Shown piece by piece: positions 1-11,330 of a stretch of DNA of 64,000 nucleotides. The stretch's first letter is position 1. Each line of letters begins with the position of its first letter. Under the pieces are notes generated by a model that was not told the DNA's origin, did no database searches, and worked only from the letters and a program-made list of their open reading frames with translations. A program made the position numbers and the translations under genes. The stretch is from Diphasiastrum complanatum (taxonomy: Eukaryota > Streptophyta > Lycopodiopsida > Lycopodiales > Lycopodiaceae), in assembly GCA_029204225.1 (NCBI GenBank), contig CM055096.1:2803978-2867977 (forward strand), written 5' to 3'.

Positions 1-2151
1 CCATCTTCTGACTTTGTACCAAATCCTTGACAAAATGGTGCTGGCTATATAGGGCCTTGTTGAGCTTGTAGACCATTCCCGACCCTTCTTCAAATCCGTC
101 TGGTTGTTTCATATACACGTCTCCACTTAGTGTCCCATTCAGGAATGCAGTTTTGACATCAAGCTGATGAATTTCCATGTCATTAGCAGCTGCCCATGCA
201 AGGATTATCCTAATCGATTTGATTCTAGAGACTAGGGCAAATGTTTCGTCAAAGTCCACGCCTTCAAACTGTGAGCATCCTTTGGCTACTATTTGTGCCT
301 TGTATATCTACACATTGCCCTCTGCATCATATTTTAAACTATAAATCCACCTATAGCCAATGGCTCTCCTCCCTTCTGGTAGGTGTACCAAATTCCACGC
401 ATCATTCTTCTTAATTGACTCCATATCTTCTATCATTGCATGGAGCCACTCATTCCAGTCTCCCCTCTCTTGAGCTTCCCGGCTCAGCAATTGTCTCTGG
501 TCTCTCCCGATTTAACTTGATCTTGAGCCTTGGTTGCCTCACTGTATTAGGTTCTTCATTCTCTTTTGCATCAAAAAATTCTTCCCCCGTGGATATCTGA
601 TTGTGGTTGCTCTCATCATGGGCATGATCCTTCGAGGATACGTTGTCTTGGGATGTATTGGAGCTCGAAATGCTAATGACCTCTGCAGGAAACACCACGC
701 CCCCCTTGAGTCTATAATCTGAATCAGAATTGGAGGAGGGTTTTACTACCACTGTGGGATCTTCATCAAATACGACATCCCTTGCATTGATGAACTTTTT
801 TGTAACAGGGCCAAAAAACTTATATCCTTTAGTTCCTTTCGGATATCCTACAAACAAGCATTTGTTGGATTTGGGATCAAGTTTCTTCTGCCTTTCTTTG
901 GGGATAGGTACGTATGCAGTGCAGCCAAAGACCCTAAAATGATCTACCCTTGGCTTATGTCCATACCACATCTCATGAGGGGTTTTTCCTACCAAGACTT
1001 TCATTGGAGATCTGTTGATTATGTGACATGCAGTCACAATAGCCTCTGCCCATAGATACTTAGGTAGATCATTCTCCTGCAACATATAACGAGTCATTTC
1101 CATCAACGTTCTATTTTTCCTTTCCGCCAAACCATTCTGCTCAGGAGTGTATGGGATAGTAAATTATCTCAAGATACCATTCTTTAGAAGGAATTCATCA
1201 AATTCTTTTTCTTGAATTCTCCCCCATTGTCACTTCTGAGCTTCTTGACCTTCTTACTGGTTTCACTCTCAACTATGCTCTTGAATGCCTTGAAACTTTC
1301 AAGCGCCTGAGATTTCTACTTCAACGTCCAAATCCAAGTTCTCCTCGTGTAGTTGTCTGTGTATGTAATGAAGTACGTAGATCCTCCAATAGATGGCACC
1401 TCCATTGGTCCACAAATGTCCGTGTGGATTGTTCCAAGCACTTCAGTGGATCTTGTTGGGTGTATCTCTGGAAAGCGTTCCCTATGCTACTTTCCAAAAA
1501 TACACACATCACATTTGTCAATTCCCTCCTTGACATCATAATCGAACCCCCTCAGCATCTCATCACTTGCTAAGGTCTAGAGACTCTTGCGTCCAAGATG
1601 CCCCATCCGCCTGTGCCAAAGATTGTTGTTTTTGTTGGAGTCCACTGTTAGACATGCCATAGATCTTTTGTCGGCTCTTCCTTGTAGCTGATACAAACCC
1701 CCTGTCCTGAATCCAATCCCGATTGGTCCATCATCCGTCTGGATGTTGCACCCTTCTTTTTCAAACAACACATGATATCCAATGTTTGTGAGTCTGTGGC
1801 TACCGATAGTAGGTTCTTGGCTAAATTGGGAACATGTAGGACGTCGCATAGGTTCACACTCCTGTCTTGCCCAAGCCATATGCGAATGGAGCCTCTTCCT
1901 ATAGCATCAATCATGCCATTATCCCCCATCATGATCTCCTTACTGTTGAGCATCTGATAGGTGATGAAGGCATCACGATTATTTGTCATATGGGACATAG
2001 CTGTAGAATCAAGATACCAGTAAGGGTCCGCGTCAACGATTTGTCTCTTGGCTTTCAACTTTATGTCGATGATGTCATTAGAATCAGACGATACGTCATA
2101 TGACTGGGTCTCAGATAGTTCCAAGGAGTTCCAGCTCTGCTTCGCCATCAT
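1..2151 (-). pseudogene. pol: Copia-1 pol: protease, integrase, RT N-terminus
   Basis: The protease motif is near 1,986-2,019 and reads WYLDSTAMSHM where the family has DSGAS/T-xHM, so the catalytic DSG is changed to DST. The integrase H2C2 entry motif LWHRRMGHLGRKSL is at 1,577-1,620. The integrase core includes VAERKNRTL near 1,100-1,130, followed by the usual C-terminal stretch ending in RDVVFDED near 750-790. RT begins around 490 with WLHAMIEDMESIKKNDAW and RRAIGYRWIYSLKY and continues to the window edge, before the YVDD active site. At least four frame changes or stops separate these blocks. In a living element this polyprotein makes and integrates the cDNA; here it cannot be translated as one product. 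Confidence 0.9.
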
Positions 2152-2172
2152 AGCAAATGCATTGGTGGTCTC

Positions 2173-3027
2173 CTACACTTCATCAGCTAAGTTGGCTTGA
2201 TCTGGACTCCTCCTCTGCATGTCAGCTTTCTTTTTGTTGCATTCATGAGCAAAGTGCCCTGGCCGATCACAGTAGTAACATTTCTTGTCATATTTCCCTG
2301 GCCATGCTTTCTTCTTGAAGTCCTTCTCTTGCTGACTCGATTGCCCTCCTTCTGTAATGGATCTTTGGTTTTTGATCCCCATGTTCTTGAAGCCACTCAA
2401 GGGTGCCATTTCATCCTGTGCTGGATTGACCTTCCGCCTAGTCTCTTCATGTAGGAGCCTCCGAGTGATAAACTCCATGTCCAGTTTATCCTCAAAATTA
2501 TCAAGCATCATGACCAGTGGATCAGTGAGTGCTAGATGAGATACTCGTAATAAAATTGTATATAAGTTGTTGCTTGTCAACCACTGCACCGGCCGCGATT
2601 AGCTGTTTTCCATGTCCTTAATCTTTTCCACATCGTCTCTCATTGAATCACCCCCACTCATCTTGGTGTTCGTCAGCTGCCTCTGCAACATTAGAATGCT
2701 TGAGAAACCTTTAGCTTGAAAGCTACCAAAAAGTGCATCCCATACTCCCTTTGTTGTCTCCTGATCTCTCACTAATGAGATCGCAGTCTCAGCTAAGCTC
2801 AGGCACAAAATCATGTGTGCTTTCAACCCTTTTGTAGCAATCAGTTCTGCCTGCTGTGCATTCTTCACCCGGCCCTCTTGATCCAGGTCAGGAGTCTCCT
2901 CACCTGATACAACGCCCCAAAGGCCCTTGTCCTTCAGCAAGATCTTCATCTTCCAACTCCATGAGTTGTAATTGTCAGCCTCTAGACAATCAATCATCTT
3001 GCTCTCTGTTGACGCTTCTATTGCCAT
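2173..3027 (-). pseudogene. gag: Copia-1 gag (nucleocapsid)
   Basis: The start at 3,027 opens with MAIEASTESKMIDCLEAD and a W-K-M-K motif typical of copia gag (UBN2/DUF4219-like). The reading continues to a stop at about 2,599 and resumes in another frame from 2,589. The zinc knuckle CYYCDRPGHFAHEC (CX2CX4HX4C) lies at about 2,239-2,280. Gag forms the virus-like particle and the knuckle binds the element RNA. The first 105 or so residues are nearly the same as the gag fragment at 34,523-34,876. The break near 2,590-2,600 shows it is a pseudogene. Confidence 0.9.
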
Positions 3028-3204
3028 CTTCTCTGATTTGTAGGAAATTCAAATGATTGTCACTTTATGCAGATTGACCGATCGCATGAGTTTACTCGTG
3101 ACAGCAAAAGGTAGAATCAGCAATCAATACTACTCCGATACTATTTGATCCAAGATAGTATGTGATCCTGGATTCTTCCTTTACGTACATGGGCCCATAA
3201 CCAT

Positions 3205-3543
3205 TGTTAGTATGAATCACAGTGAGGAAGATGACAATATAAAAGGCAAAATCTACGAACACTCAATTGATCAATCATAAAGCAAAATCACACATACAAA
3301 AGCGATAACACGATTACCAAAAGCATGATCATAGTCTCACGAAGCATGTACATATATCAACATGCTAGTATCATGCCAAGATTCTATATAATGTGCAATA
3401 TGATGTCTATCGTATTCACACCTATCTAACGTGGCATCAAGTATGCCAAGATTCTAGATACATGAGAGATACATTCGTGGATCATGGCCATGTGACTGAT
3501 GATGGTCAGTGACTGTTGGTGTCATGTGACATGGACACCAACA
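3205..3543 (-). repeat. LTR of Copia-1 (5' LTR)
   Basis: The plus strand starts TGTTAGTATGAATC and ends GACACCAACA, giving TG...CA ends. It matches the LTR at 35,054-35,395 almost base for base and the partial LTR at 30,796-31,147. It is followed at once by a satellite-like unit (CATTAATGGCG), the same context as the right end of Copia-4. Confidence 0.85.
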
Positions 3544-3720
3544 CATTAATGGCGCACTTATATTCCTTACACCCTGATTAGCATTGGGCGCTTGCGATGT
3601 GTCATTCAAAACATACTTGAAGATTGACAACTGTTATTGGCGTAATTCAGAGAAGTATACTAATATTTCGCAAAAGATCGGTTCAAGTGGACCAATATGA
3701 AGTGCTCACACCTAATCTGC
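3544..3720 (+). repeat. Satellite-like unit (GATCGG unit), copy 1
   Basis: This carries the words ACTTATATT..TTACACCCTGAT, ACTGTTATTGGCGTAATTC and CAAAAGATCGGTTCAAGTGG, shared with copies at 28,260-28,685 (inverted), 29,144-29,480, 30,540-30,795 and 35,396-35,590. Copies here and at 35.4 kb share an internal deletion (CATTCAAAA joined to ATACTTGAAG) that the long copies lack. Confidence 0.75.
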
Positions 3721-3923
3721 AGCCAACCGAATTACCATGACTATGAAATTGACTGTCTAGATCAATGACTTTGAAACTAATCAAGAAAGACAAACTTTGG
3801 TGTATCATTGTTTGCTTGAATCCGATAAACATAGTTTTATGCACCAAGGATTCCACTCGCTTCGCTTTATTGCGATGGGCGCAGATCACAAATACCAACA
3901 TCTAGGCATAATGTGAGGCCTTA

Positions 3924-4304
3924 GTGAGTGATTTGAACACAGAAGGAATCTTTAAGAAGTTTAGACGTGAAGGCATTGTAATAGAGCTTCGACTACATGA
4001 GTTTTCTACGTACAAAGATCCAAAAGCAAAGAAGAAACAGGCATTGACAAAAGGCAATCCAAGTTTCTTAGTGAAGTACTTCTTTGTCTGCACAAAATTA
4101 GATATAGAAGCAGATTATAGTGATCCCGATTTCTATGAGTTTGATAGTACTGAAGTGGCTAGCCATGTAATGATGCACATAAGTTCCAAATCCAAAATCC
4201 CAAAGTATGTTGCAAGATTACAGTTGGCCTTGTCACAAATACTGACTGGACCAGTTAGCCCTCTACATAGACCCCCTTTGGATATTATTGTCCATGCCAT
4301 TTAA
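3924..4304 (+). CDS. Unassigned ORF, 126 codons
   Basis: A continuous reading frame from ATG at 3,924 to the stop at 4,302-4,304. The product is rich in lysine and charged residues (KDPKAKKKQALTKG) and acidic in the middle (EADYSDPDFYEFDSTE), with no membrane segment or known motif that I can name. It lies between a satellite-like unit and a dispersed repeat. The downstream 200 bases keep gene-like composition but no long frame. It could be one exon of a transposon or host gene, or chance. There is no start-site evidence beyond the first ATG. Confidence 0.3.
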   Translation: MSDLNTEGIFKKFRREGIVIELRLHEFSTYKDPKAKKKQALTKGNPSFLVKYFFVCTKLDIEADYSDPDFYEFDSTEVASHVMMHISSKSKIPKYVARLQLALSQILTGPVSPLHRPPLDIIVHAI

Positions 4305-4502
4305 CATGACTGCACCAGGATTAGAACACTCTCCAAGATCTAGATCAGTATTATCATTCCCCTCTAGACCAAGAATATGATCAGTGGTTATCAGCAGATC
4401 GAGGAGTTGATTATTCTCCTTGTGGTCATACTTTTAAGAGCTTGGAAAACTCTCATTGACCCAGAAGTATGGGGTGATTAGGATGGCCTCCGGGATTGGA
4501 AG

Positions 4503-4960
4503 TAGTGTTGCACTAGATCAAATTTTGTGTCTATCACTCAAGCTTGAGTTTGAGAGTCTAACACGTGATTTTAGCTTTTATCACTTAAAATTGCTCATTG
4601 TGTGATCAAAGTCGACAATGTCAAGTTTAGGACAAATGTTCAAATTACTCTAGTTCAATTTCTTTTCGATGAAATAGACCTCTATCACTTGAGATAGCTC
4701 AATTTGATTATGTTATCTCGAGATAGTTTGATTTTGGATTGTATCACTCAAGACTATCATTAAGTGATCAAATTCATGGAATCTTGTAAATGGCTCAAAT
4801 TTGAACCATATCATACAAGATAGCTTGATTTCGGTTTTAAACATGTGATTTTTATTACTTGAGACTCAAATTTATTTATTTTATCTCTCATGATAGCTTG
4901 GCGTTGGTCGTTATCTTCAAAATGACTCATCGATTGATTGAATTTGAGAAATCCTAAGTT
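4503..4960 (+). repeat. Dispersed repeat with CTCAAATTTGA-like periodic words
   Basis: Reverse-complement match to about 29,870-30,490: the GTTGCACTA, GTGTCTAT, CACTCAAGCTTGAG and TGATCAAATTCATGG blocks occur in the same order. The internal texture is of repeated motifs such as GATAGCTCAAATTTG. No coding potential. Confidence 0.7.
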
Positions 4961-5758
4961 TTGGATATTCAAATGGCTCAAAGTTTATGCTTTAAATGTA
5001 GCTTTGGTCTAGTAGTACATGAAACTCATTACTCCACACAGCTCATTAAGGGTTTTAGTTTGACCACTCTCAAGTTTAGTACATTTAGATTGCCCTTATC
5101 AGGAAGCTCAATTTTGACCCCTATATACATTATCGGTAAAATTGACATATAGCTCAAATTTGATGACTATCGTGCTAGACAGTTCAATTTTGTTCCTTGT
5201 GTTCGGGAAAAGAGCAGTCAGATTGCTTATATTTAACACCTTATCAATGTTACAACTCAAATTTGAGGTGTATCCGTCGAGGTAGCTTGAGTTTGATGTA
5301 TACATTGCAAGATAGCTCAAATTTTCTTTACATAGTTTATCGAGCGAGAATAATTGACCGAGATTGGCCCCTTGTTGATGGGATTAAACGTGATGACTAG
5401 AGACTGATCAAATATTATATCACTAATTTGAGATAGACCAATATTGGCTCTAATGACTCAAGCTTGCACATTGACTGATAAAATTCGAGGATGGTGAAAT
5501 TTAGGGAATTCAAATAGCTCATATTAGAAGCCTATAAGTTGAGATAACCCAGATTTGTTTCCTAACATGCGGTCCTTATGACTCACAATAGGTCATTGAA
5601 ATTGGACCAATCTTGACTTTACTACATTTAGATTTAGGGTTAAGATCGCCAGAATCCAACCTTCCTTGTCTCGATCCATTTTTGTGCATGGATCTACAAT
5701 CTAATTGTCCAAGATGTGAAGGACCTCATGCATTGTTAAGCATGTCTTTTCATCATAC
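4961..5758. other. Intergenic, low-complexity, no gene seen
   Basis: It continues the AGCTCAAATTTGA-type word texture to about 5,560 and then passes into unremarkable sequence. Short frames at 4,961-5,152 and 5,613-5,813 show nothing recognisable. Confidence 0.5.
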
Positions 5759-6815
5759 TGTCGAAAATAAGATAGATAATGTAATGCAGAAACTTCCTAC
5801 TTCCAATGCATGACTACGCCTATCAAAAATTAAACAAAGTAATAGTGATAAAAAATCATGTTCAATCTTTAGCAACTAACTTTAGATACTAAGTAATTAC
5901 GTAGCCAAACATAAAGTATTGAATTCTCAGACAATTTCTATCAGTTACAAAGGCAATACAGAGATGCATGCATTCTGACATATAGTGAACACAATAAGAA
6001 GATAGTATTGATTCAAAAAAATAAAATCAGATGCCAATGAGCGCAACAACAATAGCGGATAGAAACCGCGCACTCTAAGTTGTCTCTAAGTAACTGAGAA
6101 TAAGTCTGGTAATAAGCAGCTCTACTGAGCAGTAGCGCAATATAAGCTCTAAAATAAATCTCTAAAAGACTAAGCCAGAATGCTCAAGAGAATTCAAGCT
6201 AAAAAGTTTGATAGAGAGCTAACAACAATACTTTATGATTGTGAATGATCTGCTTCATAAGAGCGCATCAAGCATCGTGTAATAACACACAACTCCTTCA
6301 CAATTCACAATGTTGATTCGTTGCCTCTGAACTTGAAAATAGATGTATGACCAGCTGATTTATACTAAGTAATTAGGTGGTCAAATGCGATTGCCAGTTA
6401 GTTGGTGTCCGCTGGCATTCATCCAGTTCCTTCTCAGAAATTGATTGCTGATAAGCGGTGAAAATTGGCCGTAAACAATCTGTTTGTATAAATGAACTAA
6501 AACTGTCACTCTGCAGAAATGAACTAAAACTGCTACAGGTGACAATGTCATAAAATCTCATTTCCTTAATATTGGAATAGCCCCACACTTTTCCTGAGTC
6601 ATTTCCTTAGCATTTGAGATACTTTGAAAAATGAGAAAACTCTGCAGTTTAACTCGCAATTCCTGACAGGCAAAAAATGCGACATTGGTGTCAAAATCCA
6701 TGTTCTGTAGACTATGTAAACACACTTGTAAATCTGCAGACTGTGTAAAGACATGAAAAAATCCGTAGAACTGGATAAACAATTGGTGAGGATTAAAACC
6801 GATTAGTCGATTAGA
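5759..6815 (-). repeat. Copia-2 3' LTR (most of it)
   Basis: The plus-strand start TGTCGAAAATAAG corresponds to TGTTGGAAATAGG at 9,862, and the two copies run in parallel for about 870 bases. It includes the LTR outer part ending ACCGATTAGTCGATTAG, where the inversion breakpoint cuts off the first 20 or so LTR bases. Those bases are found inverted at 7,159. Confidence 0.88.
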
Positions 6816-7182
6816 GTGTATATCATAGCTTGTCAAGCTACAAAGGAAGCAATTTCGTTGAGGAGCTTACTCTCAGATATCGTTCTGAATCAATATGCTT
6901 CGACAATATTATCTTGTGATAATCAAAGTGCCATTGCTTTATCAACCAACCCTAGATTTCATTGTAGGAATAAGCACATTGAACTGAAGTATCATTTTGT
7001 CAGAAGCAAACTTCTCAACGAAGAAATCAGATTGCGGTACTATAGAATGCAAGATATGAAAGCAGATATTTTTATCAAAGCATTGAGTTTGGAAGCACAT
7101 AGAAGTTTTTATGTAGAACTAAGTTTGAAGGTCTAGGCATTCAAGGATTTAGATTAAGGGGGAGTGTTGGATTATGCTCTAT
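6816..7182 (+). pseudogene. Copia-2 RNase H C-terminal half, polypurine tract and LTR start, inverted
   Basis: This plus-strand frame encodes the RNase H second half (ACQATKEAISLRSLL, CDNQSAIALSTNPRFH, KADIFIKALSLEAH). It should follow the minus-strand RNase H first half that stops at LSSTG near 7,183. After it come the polypurine tract AAGGGGGAG (7,150-7,158) and the LTR start TGTTGGATTAT (7,159). Orientation is opposite to the rest of the element on both sides, so a block of about 360 bp was flipped inside the copy. A match GCTCTATC/GATAGAGC sits at the right junction (7,172-7,195). Confidence 0.88.
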
Positions 7183-8164
7183 CCAGTGGAAGATAGAGCT
7201 ATTGAAGATTGCTTGCAACTGTTCCAAGAAATTGGACCATTGTTGAGGAAGAATGTAAATCCGGAAGTGGATTTATGAGTGTCTACATCTCCTACCCAAC
7301 TTGCATTTGTGTAACCATTGAGTAAATTGAGTTTGTCATTGTCGACTGGTCCATAACAAATGCAAAAGTCCATACTATCTCGAAGAGATCTCATGACTCT
7401 GATAAGAGCCTTCCAATGTGTTCCTCCAGGATTAGTCATAAACTGATTGAGAGAGCTAACTACAAAAGCTATGTCTCTGGCCCGGTATAGATCATGGCGT
7501 ACATAAGAGATCCTATAATAGAATGGTAAGGATACTCACGCATCTGCTGCTTCTCATGAATTGTTTGCAGATACTGGTCCTTTGACAATTTGAGACCTGG
7601 TTCCATTGGTGAGAGAGCTAACTTGCAACTAATCAGATTATATCTGGCTAACATGTTGTAGATGTACCTCTGTTGTGTAATGTAGACCAACTTCTGTTTT
7701 CTATCTCTGTGGATTTGTCTACCAAGGCAGAAATGAGCTTTGCCCAGATCGGTCATGTCGAATTCGGAAGATAGCATTGTCTTGGCCTCTTTTATCAGAT
7801 CGGTACCGTTGCTGAAAAGCAATGTATCATCCACGTATAAAGTGATAATGATAAAAGACTGATGCACTGCTTTGAAATAAACATTTGAATCTGAAGAGCT
7901 AGGTGTGTAGCCGTGATCAATAAGAAAAGTATTGATCCTTTGAAACCATGCTCGAGCAGATTGCTTCAAGCCATAAAGTGCCTGATGGAGTTTACAAACA
8001 TGATTGTGTTTACCCTTGATAATATAACCTTCGAGTTGCACCATGTAAATGTCTTCTTTGATAACTCCATTGAGATATGATGTCTGTACATCCATTTCAT
8101 GTAATTCCAAATTTGTTATATCGGCAAATGATCTAGAACTGAAAGAGTTTGCATAGGTCCACAT
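7183..8164 (-). pseudogene. pol: Copia-2 reverse transcriptase and RNase H N-terminal half
   Basis: RT begins within ANSFSSRSFADITNLELHEM, then DVQTSYLNGVIKEDIYM, LYGLKQSARAWFQ and the intact YVDD active site at 7,828-7,839. It continues through TDLGKAHFCLG and ends with a stop near 7,469. A second frame 7,439-7,179 carries the copia spacer (THWKALIRVMRSLR) and the start of RNase H (DASWVGDVDTHKSTSGFTF, ALSST). The RT fingers region is missing: the integrase sequence CGPMQTLS is joined directly to the palm. The YVDD is kept but the polyprotein is broken. Confidence 0.9.
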
Positions 8165-9600
8165 ATATTTGTATGAACAACATCTAATAGACCTTTTGCT
8201 ACATGCATATGGTTTGATCTAAAAAGAATCCTAGTCTGCTTTCCAAAGATGCAGCTATGACAGACAGGGAGATCAACCTTACCAGAAGGATAGTCGAGAT
8301 CAAAAACCATGTATTGTCTGTACATGTTCAGAATAGATGCATAATTCAAGTGTCCTTAGCGATGATGCCATAGTAATGCTTTATCGACTAGAATGGAGGT
8401 TTTCAAGGCTTAACTAGACTCAGAATAACAATGTGCCAATCTATATAAGTAATCCTCCCTCTTGCTGTGTGCAAGGATCTTATTACTCCTATCAATAATT
8501 TTGCATTGATCATATTCGAATTCTACCTTATGACCTAAATCTGTAATTCTACTTACTGATAACAGATTTGTAGAGAGTTTAGGAACACATAAGACCTTTG
8601 ATAGTAGATTGAATTGATCATGCTGGAATTGCAATCTTACAATACCTTCACCTTCAATAGTGTAAGTACTGTTGTCACCAAGATGAACAAATTTCTTCGT
8701 GCTGTAAAACATGTAGGAGCTAAAAATCTCACGCTAATTGGTCATGTGTTGAGTTGCTCCAGAATCAAGAAACCATGAATCATCCAAAAATGCACTTTGG
8801 TCTTTGACCATGAATGCGCCTTCGTCCACTTTGACCTGGGGAGATGATGAAACTGTGTTTGCTTGTTGATCAGGTTGCTTGGTTGCATTCTTCGCTTGGA
8901 AAATTCGGCAATCCTTTATCTCATGGTTATTGTACTTGCAATACCTACAAAATATCTTCTTCTTTGACTATGGATTTGATGATTGTCCTTGACTTTGAGT
9001 CAGGTTCTGATTCATTGCAGCCTTCTTGGAGCTTTTTTGCTTCTGTCACTTAGAGCCTTTGTTGACATATAGGGCCTGAGAGGAGGAAGTAGACAAAGTG
9101 TCTTGACTTCTTCTATTGTCTTCTTGCAAAACCATAGTGATAACTCTAGTAAATGTTAAATATGAGTGTGTCGATATGATCATCACCCAGTTCTCATATG
9201 TAGAGGGCAAGCTTGAAAGCAATGTCATAATTGCATCTTGATCATCTATGACTGATCCGACAGTGGCCATATGTTGCAAGAGATCTTAAACTGGTTAATG
9301 TGACTCTAAAGAGAATCACCATTAAACAACTTGAATGTGAAGAATTTCCTTCGTAGATGTAACTTAGTAGTTACATCCCTCATGTCATATAGTGAGTTCA
9401 GGATGTCCCAAAGGTCTTTTGAAGTTTTAGATTCAACTATGTGTCCAATCTGTGTATCTGATATATTGAGGATCATAAGCGTGAAAGCTTTACCATCCTT
9501 CGATTTTCACTTTGAGTCTTCTGTGTCGTCTTCAGATTTTACTTCTGTACCTGTAACAACATCCCATAACTCATTGGCATCTTAAATTTCTACAAAAGAT
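8140..9600 (-). pseudogene. gag-pol: Copia-2 gag, zinc knuckle, protease and integrase N-terminus
   Basis: The gag core is near 9,280-9,046 (LLSSLPSTYENWVMII). A CX2CX4HX4C knuckle, CRYCKYNNHEIKDC, is at about 8,908-8,949. The protease motif WFLDSGATQHMTN (intact DSGA) is at about 8,740-8,785. The post-protease block YTIEGEGIVRLQF is at 8,410-8,712, and the integrase H2C2 region with CHSCIFGKQTRILF at 8,116-8,349. Several stops and frame changes intervene. The integrase catalytic core is absent. The copy at 60.0 kb keeps more of it, which shows where the deletion falls. Confidence 0.88.
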
Positions 9601-9849
9601 AATTGGATCCATTCAGCTTCTCTGCAATAAGAACAACTTTACTTTGAGAATCCATCTAGAACTTAGTCTGTCGATTGTATCGATGATGCTAAGATGTAGT
9701 AATGCCAACAACAGGAAATCGATTCTCTGATACTGAAACAATGAAAGGAACTGAAGAATATGATATCATTTTGATATTGCGAAAAATATCAAGTATTATA
9801 ACTTTCGCTCTCATATCGAAATAGTATTAGGCCCTGAAGAAGAATCAAT

Positions 9850-9861
9850 GCTCTGATACCA
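9850..9861 (-). promoter_or_regulatory. Primer-binding site (initiator-Met tRNA type)
   Basis: The plus-strand GCTCTGATACCA directly abuts the LTR start TGTTGG at 9,862. The minus strand reads TGGTATCAGAGC, the common plant copia minus-strand primer site. Confidence 0.9.
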
Positions 9862-10735
9862 TGTTGGAAATAGGATATATAATGTAATGTGGAAACTTCC
9901 TACTTCCAATGCATGACTTCCTATCAAAAATTATACAAAGCAATAGTGACGAAAAATCATGTTCAATCTTTAGCAACTAACTTTGAAATCGCTAGATACT
10001 AAGTGATTATGTAGCCATACATTAAGTATTGAATTCTCAGATAATTTCTATTAGTTACAAAAGCAATACAGAGATGCATGCATTCTGACATATACTAAAC
10101 GCAATAAGAAGATAGTATTGATTCACAAAAATAGAATTAGATGCTAATGAGCACAAAAACAATAGTAGATAGAAACCGAGCACTCTAAGTTGTCTCTGAG
10201 TAACTGAGATTAAGTTTGATAATGAGCAGCTCTGCTGATAAGCAGTAGCGCAATAGCAACTCTAAAATAAATCTATAAAAGACTGAGCTAGAATGCTCAA
10301 GAGAGTTTAAGCTTGAAGGCTTGATAGAGAGCTGACAATAATACTTTATGATTGTGAATGATCTGCTTGATAAGAGTGTAGGAAGCATCATGTAATAACA
10401 CTCAACTCCACAATTCACAATGTTGATTCGTTGCTTCTGAACTTGAAAAGAGATGTATGAACAGCTACTTTATACAAAGTAATTAGGTCGTCAAATGCAA
10501 TTGCCAGTTGGCTGGTGTCCGTTGGCATTCATCTAGTTCCTTCTCAAAAATTGATTGCTGATAAGTGGTGAAAATTGGCCGTAAACAGTCGGTCTGCATA
10601 AATGAACTAAAACTGTCACTCTGCAAAAATGAACTAAAACTGGCACAGGAGGCGACAGTCTTGCAAAAAGACAACAGTGTCATAATATTAGGGTAGCCCC
10701 ACACTTTGTCAGAGTCATTTTCTTAACATTTGAGG
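9862..10735 (-). repeat. Copia-2 5' LTR, outer end missing
   Basis: It parallels 5,759-6,630 closely: the same GAATTCTCAGA.AATTTCTAT, GCATGCATTCTGACATA and GGTGTCCG.TGGCATTCAT blocks. Homology stops near 10,735-10,745 (AGGCACTTTGTCAAG), so the outer 200 bp or so is gone. Confidence 0.88.
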
Positions 10736-11330
10736 CACTTTGTCAAGTTTGAGCCTCCCCTTGGAAACCAACAAGCTTTTCAACTACAAGAAAAATTACA
10801 ATGAACAAGTTGGAGTAGTCGATGATGGCAGTGGGAGATAGCAACCCATGTGCATCACCAGGAATGCCTTCACACACCAGAGATGGTGTGGTTGAGGGCG
10901 ACATCAGGTTACTCTGAGCCTCCATCCTACCCTCTCGATTGATCCTGCCTCAAATACATCTCTTGTGAGCTACCTTCACGGATCGTCTGTTGCTTCTGAC
11001 CATAATTCTATGCCATCATTTGCTGATTTTGCTCGTGTGGCAACTTCCTCATGCGAGCCGACTACACTTGTTGCACACATCTCTTCTTCCAAAAACTCTA
11101 CTTGCTTGCTTCCATCACAAATTGTTGAACATACAGGCCGTTCTTGAGTTTTCACCTCTTTTTTCCCACCTAACAAGCTTCCCTCCCTTGCTTCATGTTC
11201 CTTGCTCTCGGACACCTATGGGTCTTACTGTTCTTGCGCCCTTTCAATGATCCTTCCTCAAATTTACCTATAGAGACCTTTTTATGAATTCTCTTTCTCT
11301 AAATGACAAGGTTTAATGAACTCACAATGT
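10736..11330. other. Sequence between LTR and duplicated block, no gene proven
   Basis: More GC-rich than its surroundings. Short minus-strand frames at 10,743-10,925 and 10,976-11,215 (the latter rich in Glu, Lys and Ser: VKTQERPVCSTICDGSKQVE) may be remnants of a coding region, but no family is recognised. The overlapping plus-strand frames are equally long, so strand is undecided. Confidence 0.35.

Larger units (their letters stand above)
1..3543 (-). mobile_element. Ty1/copia retrotransposon, 5' part (Copia-1)
   Basis: Reading leftward from an LTR at 3,205-3,543 there follow a leader, gag, CCHC zinc knuckle, protease, integrase and the start of reverse transcriptase, which runs off the window at position 1. 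This gag-PR-IN-RT order is diagnostic for Ty1/copia. All parts are broken by stops or frame changes, so the copy is dead. A sister copy of the same family lies at 30,796-35,395: their gag N-termini are nearly identical and their LTRs match closely. No iMet-type primer-binding site is visible next to the LTR; the sequence there reads ATGGTTATGGGCCC on the minus strand. Confidence 0.92.
5759..10735 (-). mobile_element. Ty1/copia retrotransposon with both LTRs (Copia-2), rearranged
   Basis: On the minus strand: 5' LTR (9,862-10,735, truncated at its outer end), primer-binding site 9,850-9,861, gag, protease, a partly deleted integrase, RT, RNase H, then the 3' LTR (5,759-6,815). Two lesions are clear. 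The integrase core and the RT N-terminus are deleted near 8,140-8,150. The RNase H 3' half, the polypurine tract and the first bases of the 3' LTR (about 6,816-7,182) are inverted. Family members recur at 47,951-49,600, 59,940-61,550 and 62,706-63,152, and LTR pieces at 11,768, 20,222 and 25,656. Confidence 0.92.

Noticed and set aside
6816-7136. A separate plus-strand copia insertion
   Set aside because: Its RNase H half begins exactly where the minus-strand half ends, and it carries the LTR start missing from the neighbouring LTR, so an inversion explains it better.
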